Positions 17,268 to 24,981 of a stretch of DNA of 64,000 bases are shown in pieces. Under the pieces are notes generated by a model. The model was given only the letters and a program-made list of their open reading frames with translations, had not been told where the DNA came from and did not search any database. The stretch is taken from positions 992,001-1,056,000 of the forward strand of contig NZ_CP104263.1 in assembly GCF_025244825.1 (NCBI RefSeq), in the 5' to 3' direction. Position 1 is the first letter of the stretch. Every line of letters begins with the position of its first letter. A program made the position numbers and the translations under genes. The DNA is from Arthrobacter jinronghuae (GTDB lineage Bacteria; Actinomycetota; Actinomycetes; Actinomycetales; Micrococcaceae).

Positions 17268-19163
17268 TTGGCACACCTGCTTGGTGCTGAAAACCTCAGC
17301 ATTTCCTTTGGCACGCGCACCATCCTCGACGGCGTTTCGCTCGGCCTCGAGGAAGGCGACCGGATCGGCATGGTCGGCCGCAACGGCGACGGCAAGTCGA
17401 CCCTGATGAGCCTGCTGGCCGAACGGCAGAGGCCCGACGACGGCCGCGTGACCCGCCGTCGGGATGTCACCGTGGGCTATCTGGACCAGACGGACGTCTT
17501 GGACGGGGACCTGACCGTCGGCCAGGCCATCGTCGGCGACGCGGCGGACTACGAATGGGCGTCCAACGCACGGATCCGGGACGTGATGAGCGGCCTGGTG
17601 CAGGAAGTGGACTGGAACGCGCAGGTCTCTTCGCTGTCCGGCGGGCAGAAGCGCCGCGTGGCGCTGGCCAAGCTGCTCACCGGCGACGACGACGTCATCA
17701 TGCTGGACGAGCCCACCAACCACCTCGACGTCGAAGGCGTGGCCTGGCTGGCCCGGCACCTGAAGCAGCGCTGGCGCCCTTCCGACGGCGGCCTGCTGGT
17801 GGTCACCCACGACCGCTGGTTCCTGGACGAAATCTGCACCCGGACCTGGGAGGTCCATGACGCGATGGTGGATCCGTTCGACGGCGGATACGCCGCCTAC
17901 GTGCTGGCCCGCGCCGAGCGTGACCGGATGGCATCAGTGGTGGAAGGCAAGCGCCAGCAGCTGGTCAAGAAGGAACTGGCCTGGCTGCGCCGCGGCGCCC
18001 CGGCCCGCACTGCCAAGCCCAAGTTCCGCATCGAGGCCGCAAACAACCTGATTGCGGACGTCCCCGAACCCCGCGACACACTGTCCCTGAACAAGATGGC
18101 CACCGCGCGCCTGGGCAAGGACGTCCTGGACCTGGAGAACGTCTCCCTGACGCTCGGCGACACCGACCTGTTCCGCAACATCACCCTGCGCCTCGCGCCG
18201 GGGGAGCGGCTGGGCCTGGTGGGCGTCAACGGCGCAGGCAAGACCACCCTGCTCCGCCTGCTGAACGGTGACATTGAGCCTACGTCCGGCCGGCTCAAGC
18301 GCGGCAAGACCGTGCAGACCGCCGTGCTGTCGCAGGAAGTGAAGGAACTGGATGAGGTCGCGGACCAGCGGGTCATCGAGGTCATTGAAAACGAGAAGCG
18401 GGTCTTCAACGTGGGCGGCCGCGAGCTGTCCGCCGGCCAGCTCGTGGAGCAGCTTGGCTTCAGCGCCCAGCGGCAGTGGACCCCTGTCCGTGAGCTTTCC
18501 GGCGGTGAACGGCGCCGGCTGCAGCTGCTGCGCCTGCTGGTGGGGGAGCCGAATGTGCTGATGCTCGACGAACCGACCAATGACCTGGACACCGACACGC
18601 TGGCTGCCGTCGAGGATGTGCTGGACGGCTGGCCCGGCACGCTCGTGGTGGTCTCCCACGACCGCTACCTCCTGGAACGGGTCACCGACCACCAGATGGC
18701 ACTCCTCGGCGACGGGAAGCTGCGCGGCCTGCCCGGCGGTGTGGACCAGTACCTGCAGCTGCGCGGCGAAGCCCTGGCCGCCAACTCGTCTGCCTCCACC
18801 GCTGCCCGCGGATCGTCCCAGGCGGCCCGCGCCGCTGCGGCCGGGGCCTCGCGTCCCGGCGGCTCTTCCGCGGCTGCTTCAGCCGGCACGCCGGGTGGAA
18901 CGACGACGGCGCTGGCCGGCTCCGGTGCGACCGAAGCTGAAAAGCGGGCGGCCAAGAAGGACCTCACCCGGATCGAGCGGCAGTTGAGCAAGCTCACCGC
19001 ACAGGCCGAAAAAATCAACGCCCAGATGAACGACGCCACCCAGAAGGCCGGCGGCGCCGACTTTGAACTCATCGGCGAGCTCAACGCCAAGCTGCAGGCC
19101 GTTGCGGCCGAGCAGGAGGAACTGGAAATGGAGTGGCTCGAGGCTTCGGAGATCCTCGAGTAG
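17268..19163 (+). CDS. ABC-F family ATPase (ribosome-associated type)
   Basis: 631 residues with two ABC cassettes and no transmembrane domain, the ABC-F layout of translation factors or antibiotic-protection proteins. Cassette 1: Walker A GRNGDGKST (37-45), signature LSGGQKRRVALAK, Walker B MLDEPTNHLD. Cassette 2: Walker A GVNGAGKTT (about 320), signature LSGGERRRLQLLR, Walker B MLDEPTNDLD. An Ala/Ser-rich linker and a C-terminal coiled coil (AEKRAAKKDLTRIERQL onward) resemble Uup-type members. TTG start at 17268 with little SD, so it is probably coupled to ispE. The substrate could be ribosomes or branched nucleic acid; resistance cannot be inferred. Confidence 0.9.
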   Translation: MAHLLGAENLSISFGTRTILDGVSLGLEEGDRIGMVGRNGDGKSTLMSLLAERQRPDDGRVTRRRDVTVGYLDQTDVLDGDLTVGQAIVGDAADYEWASNARIRDVMSGLVQEVDWNAQVSSLSGGQKRRVALAKLLTGDDDVIMLDEPTNHLDVEGVAWLARHLKQRWRPSDGGLLVVTHDRWFLDEICTRTWEVHDAMVDPFDGGYAAYVLARAERDRMASVVEGKRQQLVKKELAWLRRGAPARTAKPKFRIEAANNLIADVPEPRDTLSLNKMATARLGKDVLDLENVSLTLGDTDLFRNITLRLAPGERLGLVGVNGAGKTTLLRLLNGDIEPTSGRLKRGKTVQTAVLSQEVKELDEVADQRVIEVIENEKRVFNVGGRELSAGQLVEQLGFSAQRQWTPVRELSGGERRRLQLLRLLVGEPNVLMLDEPTNDLDTDTLAAVEDVLDGWPGTLVVVSHDRYLLERVTDHQMALLGDGKLRGLPGGVDQYLQLRGEALAANSSASTAARGSSQAARAAAAGASRPGGSSAAASAGTPGGTTTALAGSGATEAEKRAAKKDLTRIERQLSKLTAQAEKINAQMNDATQKAGGADFELIGELNAKLQAVAAEQEELEMEWLEASEILE

Positions 19164-19186
19164 GAACCGCTGCCCTCCAGCGGCAG

Positions 19187-20266
19187 CTAGCCCAGCAGGC
19201 GCGGCAGGATGTGCGTGCTCAGCAGCGGCGAGAGATCGGTGCGTTCCGCGGCGTCCGCGGGTGCCGTCCAGAGCAGTTCCTCGATCTCCGCCGCGGCGGC
19301 GGGCTGCGGGCCGTCCGCGGGAAGGGTCCAGGCAAACAGGCCGGCGTCAATGAAGGTGTTTTCCTCATTCGCCGCCGGACCGTACCAGCGGCCCAGATCC
19401 TCGAGATCGCCGGCTGCTACGGCAAGTCCGAGTTCCTCGCCCACCTCCCGGGCCGCTGCTTCCGCAAAGGTCTCCCCGGGCTCGAGCTTTCCGCCGGGCT
19501 GCATAAAGCGCGAGGTGCCGCGCTTGCGCACCAGGAGGATCCGGCCGGCGTCGTCGTGCACCAGGACAGCCGAAAGCCGAAGGACCGCCGGGGCCGGACC
19601 GCCGTAGCCGGCCTCCGGTATGGCAGAGCCGGCGGGCATGTGGGACAGCCGGGGATCCTTCTGCAGGCCGGCCAGGCCGTTCCAGGAAAGGTTCACCAGA
19701 TGCGCCGCCACGGTGGCCTTATCCGGCGTACGGGTGTCCAGCCACCACTGGCCGGTCATGGCAACCATGCCCACCAGCATCTGCGCGTACATCCCGCCCA
19801 CCTCGGCGCTCAGGCCGCGGCTGCCGAATTCCTTGGACAGGATGTGTTCCACGTGGCGGGTGATCCGGGACAGCAGGGTGGAAAACGTCCCCTCGGGCTG
19901 CGACGGCGGCGCGTCCCGGGTAAGGATCCGGAAACCGTCGGTGTGGTTCTCGATGTAGTCCAGCAAGGCGTAGGCGGCCCGTTCGAGCAGCACCCGGGGA
20001 CCGGCGTCGGCGCTAAGCGATTCGGTCATCACTTCGAGCAGGCGGCGGAACTCAATGTCCACCACCTCCGTGTAGAGGCCTTCCTTGGAACCGAAATGCT
20101 CGTAGACCACCGGTTTGGAAACACCCGCTGCAGCGGCAATCTCCTCGATGGTCGCGCCGTCGAGGCCGCGCAGGGCAAACAGCCCGCGTGCCACCTCGAT
20201 CAGCTGGGCGCGGCGCTGGACGCCGGTCATACGCAGGCGTGTGCCGCCGGCGGAAGTCTTTACCAC
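19187..20266 (-). CDS. TetR-type regulator fused to a NUDIX hydrolase domain
   Basis: 359 residues in one uninterrupted frame. The N-terminal TetR HTH (about 18-65) reads GATIEEIAAAAGVSKPVVYEHFGSK in two overlapping helices, and an all-helical TetR ligand domain runs to ~205. After a short Pro/Gly linker comes a NUDIX fold (about 228-359) with a complete Nudix box: G259, E265, then REVGEELGL at 273-281. The family hydrolyses nucleoside diphosphates linked to another moiety; ligand and DNA targets are unknown. The GTG start is preceded by TAGACT and 6 nt, so it appears leaderless. These domains are normally separate proteins, and no stop or SD-supported restart is seen between them. Confidence 0.85.
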   Translation of the reverse strand: MVKTSAGGTRLRMTGVQRRAQLIEVARGLFALRGLDGATIEEIAAAAGVSKPVVYEHFGSKEGLYTEVVDIEFRRLLEVMTESLSADAGPRVLLERAAYALLDYIENHTDGFRILTRDAPPSQPEGTFSTLLSRITRHVEHILSKEFGSRGLSAEVGGMYAQMLVGMVAMTGQWWLDTRTPDKATVAAHLVNLSWNGLAGLQKDPRLSHMPAGSAIPEAGYGGPAPAVLRLSAVLVHDDAGRILLVRKRGTSRFMQPGGKLEPGETFAEAAAREVGEELGLAVAAGDLEDLGRWYGPAANEENTFIDAGLFAWTLPADGPQPAAAAEIEELLWTAPADAAERTDLSPLLSTHILPRLLG

Positions 20267-20268
20267 CG

Positions 20269-20278
20269 GACCAGTCTA
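20269..20278 (-). promoter_or_regulatory. Leaderless -10 hexamer of the TetR-NUDIX gene
   Basis: On the minus strand TAGACT is followed by GGTCCG and then the GTG start codon at 20266, the same 6-nt spacing as at rsmI and rsmA. Confidence 0.5.
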
Positions 20279-20357
20279 CCCATGCACCCCTGCCGGTTCG
20301 GCGGCAACGCCGCGCCTGGGGACTCAACTCGCGAACGCATCGGCTCCCGTGGCAGAC

Positions 20358-20389
20358 TAAACTCTTGTGTGCGCGGCAAGCCGCGCACA
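20358..20389 (+). promoter_or_regulatory. tRNA-Gln -10 box and 22-bp palindrome
   Basis: TAAACT (20358-20363) is a good -10 hexamer for the tRNA. Directly downstream, 20368-20389 is a near-perfect palindrome: arms TGTGCGCGGC and GCCGCGCACA separated by AA. It lies between the divergent TetR-NUDIX gene and the tRNA and could be a protein operator or a hairpin in the precursor tRNA leader. Confidence 0.45.
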
Positions 20390-20392
20390 TGA

Positions 20393-20464
20393 TCCGCCCT
20401 GGTGTAATGGCAGCACCCCGGCCTTTGGAGCCGTGGAGTATAGGTTCGAATCCTATGGGCGGAA
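20393..20464 (+). tRNA. tRNA-Gln (anticodon TTG)
   Basis: Acceptor arms TCCGCCC (20393-20399) and GGGCGGA (20457-20463) pair fully and are followed by discriminator A. The anticodon loop CTTTGGA has TTG at positions 34-36, reading CAA. The T arm contains GGTTCGAATCC. CCA is not encoded. The first base pair of the anticodon stem is a C-T mismatch in my reading. Confidence 0.93.
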
Positions 20465-20539
20465 CGCTGCGCAGCGGACCTGTGAGGACTGCCGCGGAGC
20501 CGATATACGCCGGCCGTACCACCGAGGAGCGCCATTTTC

Positions 20540-22051
20540 GTGACCACCAGCGATGTCCGAACCAACGAGGCCTCCACCGGCGCTTTGTCCGCGGTGATTG
20601 TCCTTGCAGCCGGCGCCGGGACGCGGATGAAGTCCCGGACCCCGAAAATCCTGCATCAAGTGGGCGGCATCTCGATGCTTGGCCATGCACTTGCCGCAGC
20701 CTCCGCGCTGCACCCCCGCTTCCTGGCCGTCGTGGTGCGCCATGAACGTGACCTTGTCGCCGCCCATGCCGCCGAACAGGCCCCCGGGGCCGTCATCGTT
20801 GACCAGGACGAGGTTCCCGGCACCGGCCGCGCAGTCCAGGTGGCACTCTCTGCCCTGGACGCCGCCGCCCGGCTCGAAGGCACCGTGGTAGTCACCTACG
20901 GGGACACCCCGCTGCTCGAAGCACAGACACTCCGCAACCTGGTGGCCGTACACGAAACGGACGGCAACGCCGTGACCGTCCTGACCGCGCGGCTTGCGGA
21001 CCCGACGGGCTACGGACGGGTTCTGCGGGCAGAAGACGGCACCGTGACCGGAATCGTGGAGCACAAGGACGCCACCGATGAGCAGCGTGCCGTAAACGAG
21101 ATCAACTCCGGCATCTATGCCTTCGACGCCGCGGTGCTGCGCAGCGCACTGGAATCGGTGACCACCTCCAACTCGCAGGGCGAGATGTACCTGACCGACG
21201 TCCTGGGCATCGCCCGCGCGGCGGGCGGACGGATCAGCGCCGTAGTCACCGACGACACCTGGCAGGTGGAAGGCGTAAATGACCGCGTCCAGCTCGCTGC
21301 CCTCAACGCAGAACACAACCGACGCAACCTGGACCGGTGGATGCGCGCCGGTGTCACCGTCGTGGATCCGGCCACCACGTGGATCGACTCGACAGTGACC
21401 CTCGCTGAAGACGTCACTGTCCTGCCGGGCACGCAGCTGCACGGTTCCACCAGGATTGCCCGGGACGCCGTCGTCGGACCGGATACCACGCTGACCAACG
21501 TCACCGTGGGCGAGGGCGCTTCGGTGGTGCGGACCCACGGCAGTGATGCCGTCCTGGGTGCCGGAACCAGCGTGGGACCGTTCGCGTACCTGCGCCCCGG
21601 AACAGTGCTGGGTGCCAAGGGCAAGATCGGCACCTTCGTGGAAACCAAGAACGCCGACATCGGCGCCGGATCCAAGGTTCCCCACCTTTCCTACGTGGGG
21701 GATGCCACCATCGGCGAGCAGTCGAACATCGGTGCGGCCTCGGTTTTCGTGAACTATGACGGCGTCAACAAGCACCACACGACCATCGGTTCGCACGTGC
21801 GCATGGGCAGCGACAACATGTACGTGGCACCCGTCACGGTGGGCGACGGAGCGTACAGTGGAGCCGGAACGGTGATCCGCAAGGATGTCCCCGCCGGTGC
21901 CCTGGCGATCAATGTGGCGCCTCAGCGCAACCTCGACGGCTGGGTGCTGGATAAGCGCCCCGGCACGGCCGCCGCTGCAGCCGCCGCGGCTTCCGCCACC
22001 AACACTTCTTCCTCCGAAACTGAATCCCCCACGCGAGAAAGCGATCATTAA
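20540..22051 (+). CDS. glmU: Bifunctional UDP-N-acetylglucosamine pyrophosphorylase / glucosamine-1-phosphate N-acetyltransferase
   Basis: 503-residue bifunctional enzyme that makes UDP-GlcNAc from glucosamine-1-phosphate for peptidoglycan and surface glycans. The N-terminal uridyltransferase has LAAGAGTRMKSRTPKILH (22-39) and later VTYGDTPLLEA. The C-terminal left-handed beta-helix (about 255-460) acetylates and contains FVNYDGVNKHHTTIGS. An Ala/Thr-rich disordered tail ends the protein. GTG start with GAGGAG upstream. The stop overlaps the prs start by one base (TAATG), so the pair is translationally coupled, as in other actinobacteria. Confidence 0.97.
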   Translation: MTTSDVRTNEASTGALSAVIVLAAGAGTRMKSRTPKILHQVGGISMLGHALAAASALHPRFLAVVVRHERDLVAAHAAEQAPGAVIVDQDEVPGTGRAVQVALSALDAAARLEGTVVVTYGDTPLLEAQTLRNLVAVHETDGNAVTVLTARLADPTGYGRVLRAEDGTVTGIVEHKDATDEQRAVNEINSGIYAFDAAVLRSALESVTTSNSQGEMYLTDVLGIARAAGGRISAVVTDDTWQVEGVNDRVQLAALNAEHNRRNLDRWMRAGVTVVDPATTWIDSTVTLAEDVTVLPGTQLHGSTRIARDAVVGPDTTLTNVTVGEGASVVRTHGSDAVLGAGTSVGPFAYLRPGTVLGAKGKIGTFVETKNADIGAGSKVPHLSYVGDATIGEQSNIGAASVFVNYDGVNKHHTTIGSHVRMGSDNMYVAPVTVGDGAYSGAGTVIRKDVPAGALAINVAPQRNLDGWVLDKRPGTAAAAAAAASATNTSSSETESPTRESDH

Positions 22052-23034
22052 TGAGCAGCGAGATCACCGCACAAGGTGAAAAGAAGCTTGTCCTTGCCAC
22101 TGGCCGGGCACACCCGGAGCTGGCGGAGGAGATTGCACGCTGTCTTGACACCGACCTGCTGCCGCTGGCGTCTTATGACTTCGCGAACGGCGAGATCTAC
22201 GTCCGTCCCGGTGAGAGTGTCCGCGGCACCGATGCCTTCGTGATCCAGGCGCATCCGGCACCAATGAACAACTGGCTGATGGAACAGCTGATTACCGTGG
22301 ATGCGTTGAAGCGGGCCTCTGCCAAGCGCATCACCGTGGTGTCCCCGTTCTACCCGTACGCCCGGCAGGACAAGAAGGGCCGCGGCCGCGAACCCATCTC
22401 GGCACGCCTGATCGCAGACCTGTACAAGACTGCCGGCGCAGACCGCATCATGAGCGTGGACCTGCACACCTCCCAGATCCAGGGCTTCTTCGACGGCCCC
22501 GTGGACCACCTGATGGCCATCCCGCTGCTGGCCGACTACATCCGCACCCGCGTGGATGTCTCCAACGTCACGGTGGTGTCTCCGGACACCGGCCGCGTCC
22601 GCGTTGCCGAGCAGTGGGCCGAGCGCCTGGGCGGTGCGCCGCTTGCCTTCGTGCACAAGAGCCGCGACCTCACCGTCCCGAACCAGGCCGTTTCCAAGCA
22701 GGTTGTGGGACAGGTTCAAGGCCGCACCTGCGTGCTCATCGATGACATGATCGACACCGGCGGCACCATTGCCGGTGCCGTCCGAGTGCTCAAGGAAGCC
22801 GGCGCCAAGGACGTCATCATCGCTGCCACGCATGCGGTGTTCTCCGACCCGGCGGCGCGGACCCTGGCCGAGTCCGGCGCCCGCGAGGTGGTTGTCACCA
22901 ACACCCTGCCTATTCCGGCTGCCAAGCGTTTTGACCAGCTGACCGTGCTTTCGATTGCCCCGCTGATCGCCCGGGCCATCAAGGAGGTCTTCGAAGACGG
23001 ATCCGTCACGAGCCTCTTCGACGGCAAGGCCTAG
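22051..23034 (+). CDS. prs: Ribose-phosphate pyrophosphokinase (PRPP synthetase)
   Basis: 327 residues; makes PRPP from ribose-5-phosphate and ATP for nucleotide, His and Trp synthesis. Family landmarks are the flexible-loop region VVSPFYPYARQDKKGRGREP, the metal-binding VDLHTSQIQGFF, and the PRPP-binding signature VLIDDMIDTGGTIAGA. The ATG overlaps the glmU stop. A long GC hairpin follows the stop. Confidence 0.98.
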   Translation: MSSEITAQGEKKLVLATGRAHPELAEEIARCLDTDLLPLASYDFANGEIYVRPGESVRGTDAFVIQAHPAPMNNWLMEQLITVDALKRASAKRITVVSPFYPYARQDKKGRGREPISARLIADLYKTAGADRIMSVDLHTSQIQGFFDGPVDHLMAIPLLADYIRTRVDVSNVTVVSPDTGRVRVAEQWAERLGGAPLAFVHKSRDLTVPNQAVSKQVVGQVQGRTCVLIDDMIDTGGTIAGAVRVLKEAGAKDVIIAATHAVFSDPAARTLAESGAREVVVTNTLPIPAAKRFDQLTVLSIAPLIARAIKEVFEDGSVTSLFDGKA

Positions 23035-23053
23035 GCACTAACAGCTTGTATAA

Positions 23054-23095
23054 CCGCCCGCCCGGGCTGCGCGTCGGCGCCGTTCGGGCGGGCGG
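23054..23095 (+). terminator. GC-rich hairpin after prs
   Basis: An 11-bp stem, CCGCCCGCCCG (23054-23064) with its complement (23085-23095), and a 20-nt loop. There is no T-run, so it may be a weak or Rho-assisted terminator. Confidence 0.4.
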
Positions 23096-23106
23096 ACTTG
23101 TGCTGG

Positions 23107-23218
23107 TAGCATTGAGACCGATGCCTAGGCGAGGGAGCGGCCCGGAGAATTCCGGACGAACTCCGTTATCGACGGTGGCTGGCAACTTCTGATCGTACAA
23201 AGGACCGTTATCCGGTCC
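23107..23218 (+). promoter_or_regulatory. Candidate promoter and leader of rplY
   Basis: TAGCAT (23107-23112) is a possible -10 with no recognisable -35. An ATG at 23121 opens a 23-codon frame ending TGA 23190-23192, and a small hairpin GGACCG-ttatc-CGGTCC follows at 23202-23218. These may form a leader for the L25 gene; the evidence is weak. Confidence 0.25.
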
Positions 23219-23283
23219 GTACGGTGCACTGTTCCGAAACCGGCGCCTGAGGCAACCACGGAACACCACTTACAGGAGTAGCA

Positions 23284-23892
23284 ATGTCTGAGCAGAAGCT
23301 CGCAGGAACCGCCCGCACCGAGTTCGGCAAGGGTGCAGCCCGCAAGGCCCGCGCCGCCGGCCAGATCCCGGCAGTCATCTACGGCCACGGCGCCGATGTT
23401 ATGCACATCCTGCTGCCGGCCAAGGCCACCACGCTGGCCGTCCGCACCTCCAACGCCCTGCTGGAAATCGACGTCGACGGCGAGTCCCACCTGGCCCTGG
23501 CCCGCGACATCCAGCGCGACCCGATCAAGCAGATCATCGAGCACATCGACCTCCTGACCGTCCGCAAGGGCGAAAAGGTCGAGGTTGAGGTCAACGTCCA
23601 CGTCGAAGGCGAACTGGCTGCAGGCGACTCCGTCTACAACCAGGAAGCCAACACCGTCCTGGTTACCGCAGACGCCACCGACCTGCCGGAAACCATCGTG
23701 GTCAGCATCGAAGGCCGCAAGGCCGGCGAGCACATCTACGCCTCCGACCTCGTCCTGCCTGCCGGCGTCGAGCTGCTGCTTGATCCGGAGACCATGATCA
23801 TCAACATCTCCGAGCCCACCGTCCAGGACCTCGGCGCTCCGTCCGACGAGCAGGTTGCTGTTGCAGCTGCTGAAGTCGGCGCCGAAGCGTAA
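23284..23892 (+). CDS. rplY: 50S ribosomal protein L25 / general stress protein Ctc
   Basis: 202-residue long-form bL25 (Ctc/TL5 type), which binds 5S rRNA. The N-terminal L25 domain runs through ARTEFGKGAARKARAAGQIP, VIYGHGADVMH and ALARDIQRDPIKQIIEHIDLL. The C-terminal TL5 domain is acidic and ends in an Ala/Glu-rich tail. ATG with AGGAG upstream. It precedes pth, as in M. tuberculosis Rv1015c/Rv1014c. A CGGGG/CCCCG hairpin lies between the two genes at 23901-23916. Confidence 0.97.
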   Translation: MSEQKLAGTARTEFGKGAARKARAAGQIPAVIYGHGADVMHILLPAKATTLAVRTSNALLEIDVDGESHLALARDIQRDPIKQIIEHIDLLTVRKGEKVEVEVNVHVEGELAAGDSVYNQEANTVLVTADATDLPETIVVSIEGRKAGEHIYASDLVLPAGVELLLDPETMIINISEPTVQDLGAPSDEQVAVAAAEVGAEA

Positions 23893-23958
23893 TCCACTTC
23901 CGGGGCCTGCTCCCCGTAACGGAGCCGTCCGGTTCTCATTGAAGGAGCAGTACCAGTA

Positions 23959-24546
23959 GTGAGCAGCAATACCTGGCTTGTAGCCGGGCTCGGCAACCCC
24001 GGGCCCGGCTACAGCCGTAACCGGCACAATGTGGGCCAGATGGTCCTGGATGAACTTGCCTCCCGCATGGGTGGAAAGTTCAAGACGCATAAGTCCCACG
24101 CGTCCATTGTCGAAGGACGCCTCGGCATCGGCGGTCCGCGCGTGGTCCTGGCCAAGCCCCTGACATACATGAATCTGTCCGGCGGTCCCGTTTCCTCCCT
24201 GGCGCGGTTCTTCGACATCGACCCCGCGCAGGTGGTGGCCGTCCACGACGAGATCGACATCCCCTTCAACACCATCAAGCTCAAGCTCGGCGGGGGAGAA
24301 GGCGGACACAACGGTCTCCGGGATATCAGCAAGGCCCTGGGCACCAAGGATTATCTTCGTGTGAGGGTAGGCGTCGGCCGCCCGCCGGGGCGTATGGACA
24401 CCGCGGATTACGTACTCAAGGATTTTTCCGGTACCGAGGCCAAGGAGCTTCCGTTCCTCGTCGGCGACGCCGCCGACGCCGTGGAGCTGCTCCTGTCCGA
24501 GGGCCTAACCGCCGCTCAGCAGAAGTTTCATGCCACAGGTGCCTGA
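23959..24546 (+). CDS. pth: Peptidyl-tRNA hydrolase
   Basis: 195-residue enzyme that rescues tRNA by cleaving the ester bond of drop-off peptidyl-tRNA. Active-site blocks are all present: VAGLGNPGPGY, the catalytic His in RNRHNVGQMV, KPLTYMNLSGG, VHDEIDIPF and the substrate-binding GGGEGGHNGLRDI. GTG start at 23959 with AAGGAG upstream. It is the last conserved housekeeping gene before the LuxR array. Confidence 0.97.
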   Translation: MSSNTWLVAGLGNPGPGYSRNRHNVGQMVLDELASRMGGKFKTHKSHASIVEGRLGIGGPRVVLAKPLTYMNLSGGPVSSLARFFDIDPAQVVAVHDEIDIPFNTIKLKLGGGEGGHNGLRDISKALGTKDYLRVRVGVGRPPGRMDTADYVLKDFSGTEAKELPFLVGDAADAVELLLSEGLTAAQQKFHATGA

Positions 24547-24981
24547 GCTCAGAGCTAGGTAGCAGCGGGGCAGAATGGAGTAGTTTTCCAGCGTCCCGAT
24601 TGCCGGGGGACCATTGTTTCGGTTCGGTCACCGGGCCTAAAATGGAACCAGCCTTCAGGGCTCCCAAAGCGGGGCCGACGTCGGGAGGCCTCCGAGACTG
24701 GGCCACCCCCATCCCGGCGTCGGTCCCTTATTATCACCGCATTCTTATCGCCCTTATTAGTACCGTCTTTCCGCCTCAGTCCGGTGCAGCCTGATGCTTC
24801 TAAGCCAGGCTGAAGTTGGCTCGGTGCGCTGATCCGGCGCGCCGTGAAAAAACATGCTTTTGTATCTAGACGCTTCCTACTTACGCGCGTATGCTCCATT
24901 CCACTGAGCAGTTGCTACCGATAGACGCGGCATCCCGAATCCGGATTCCGTGCTGGCGTTGTGGGGGGCGTGGGCTGGTTG
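24547..24981 (+). promoter_or_regulatory. Upstream region of the LuxR array
   Basis: About 430 bases with no supported gene. It contains TTTTGTATCTAG at 24858-24869, followed 7 nt later by CTACTTACG. The same TTTGTATCTAG-N7-CTACT arrangement recurs at 41832-41854 upstream of the wzz-like gene. A perfect 12-bp palindrome GAATCCGGATTC lies at 24937-24948, about 35 bases before the first LuxR start, and could be an operator. No TANNNT box sits 22 nt after the TACT element here, unlike at the other genes. Confidence 0.35.

Noticed and set aside
19187..19640. Separate NUDIX gene starting at an internal ATG within the TetR-NUDIX frame
   Set aside because: No stop separates the domains and no SD precedes the internal ATG near 19639, so a fusion is the simpler reading.
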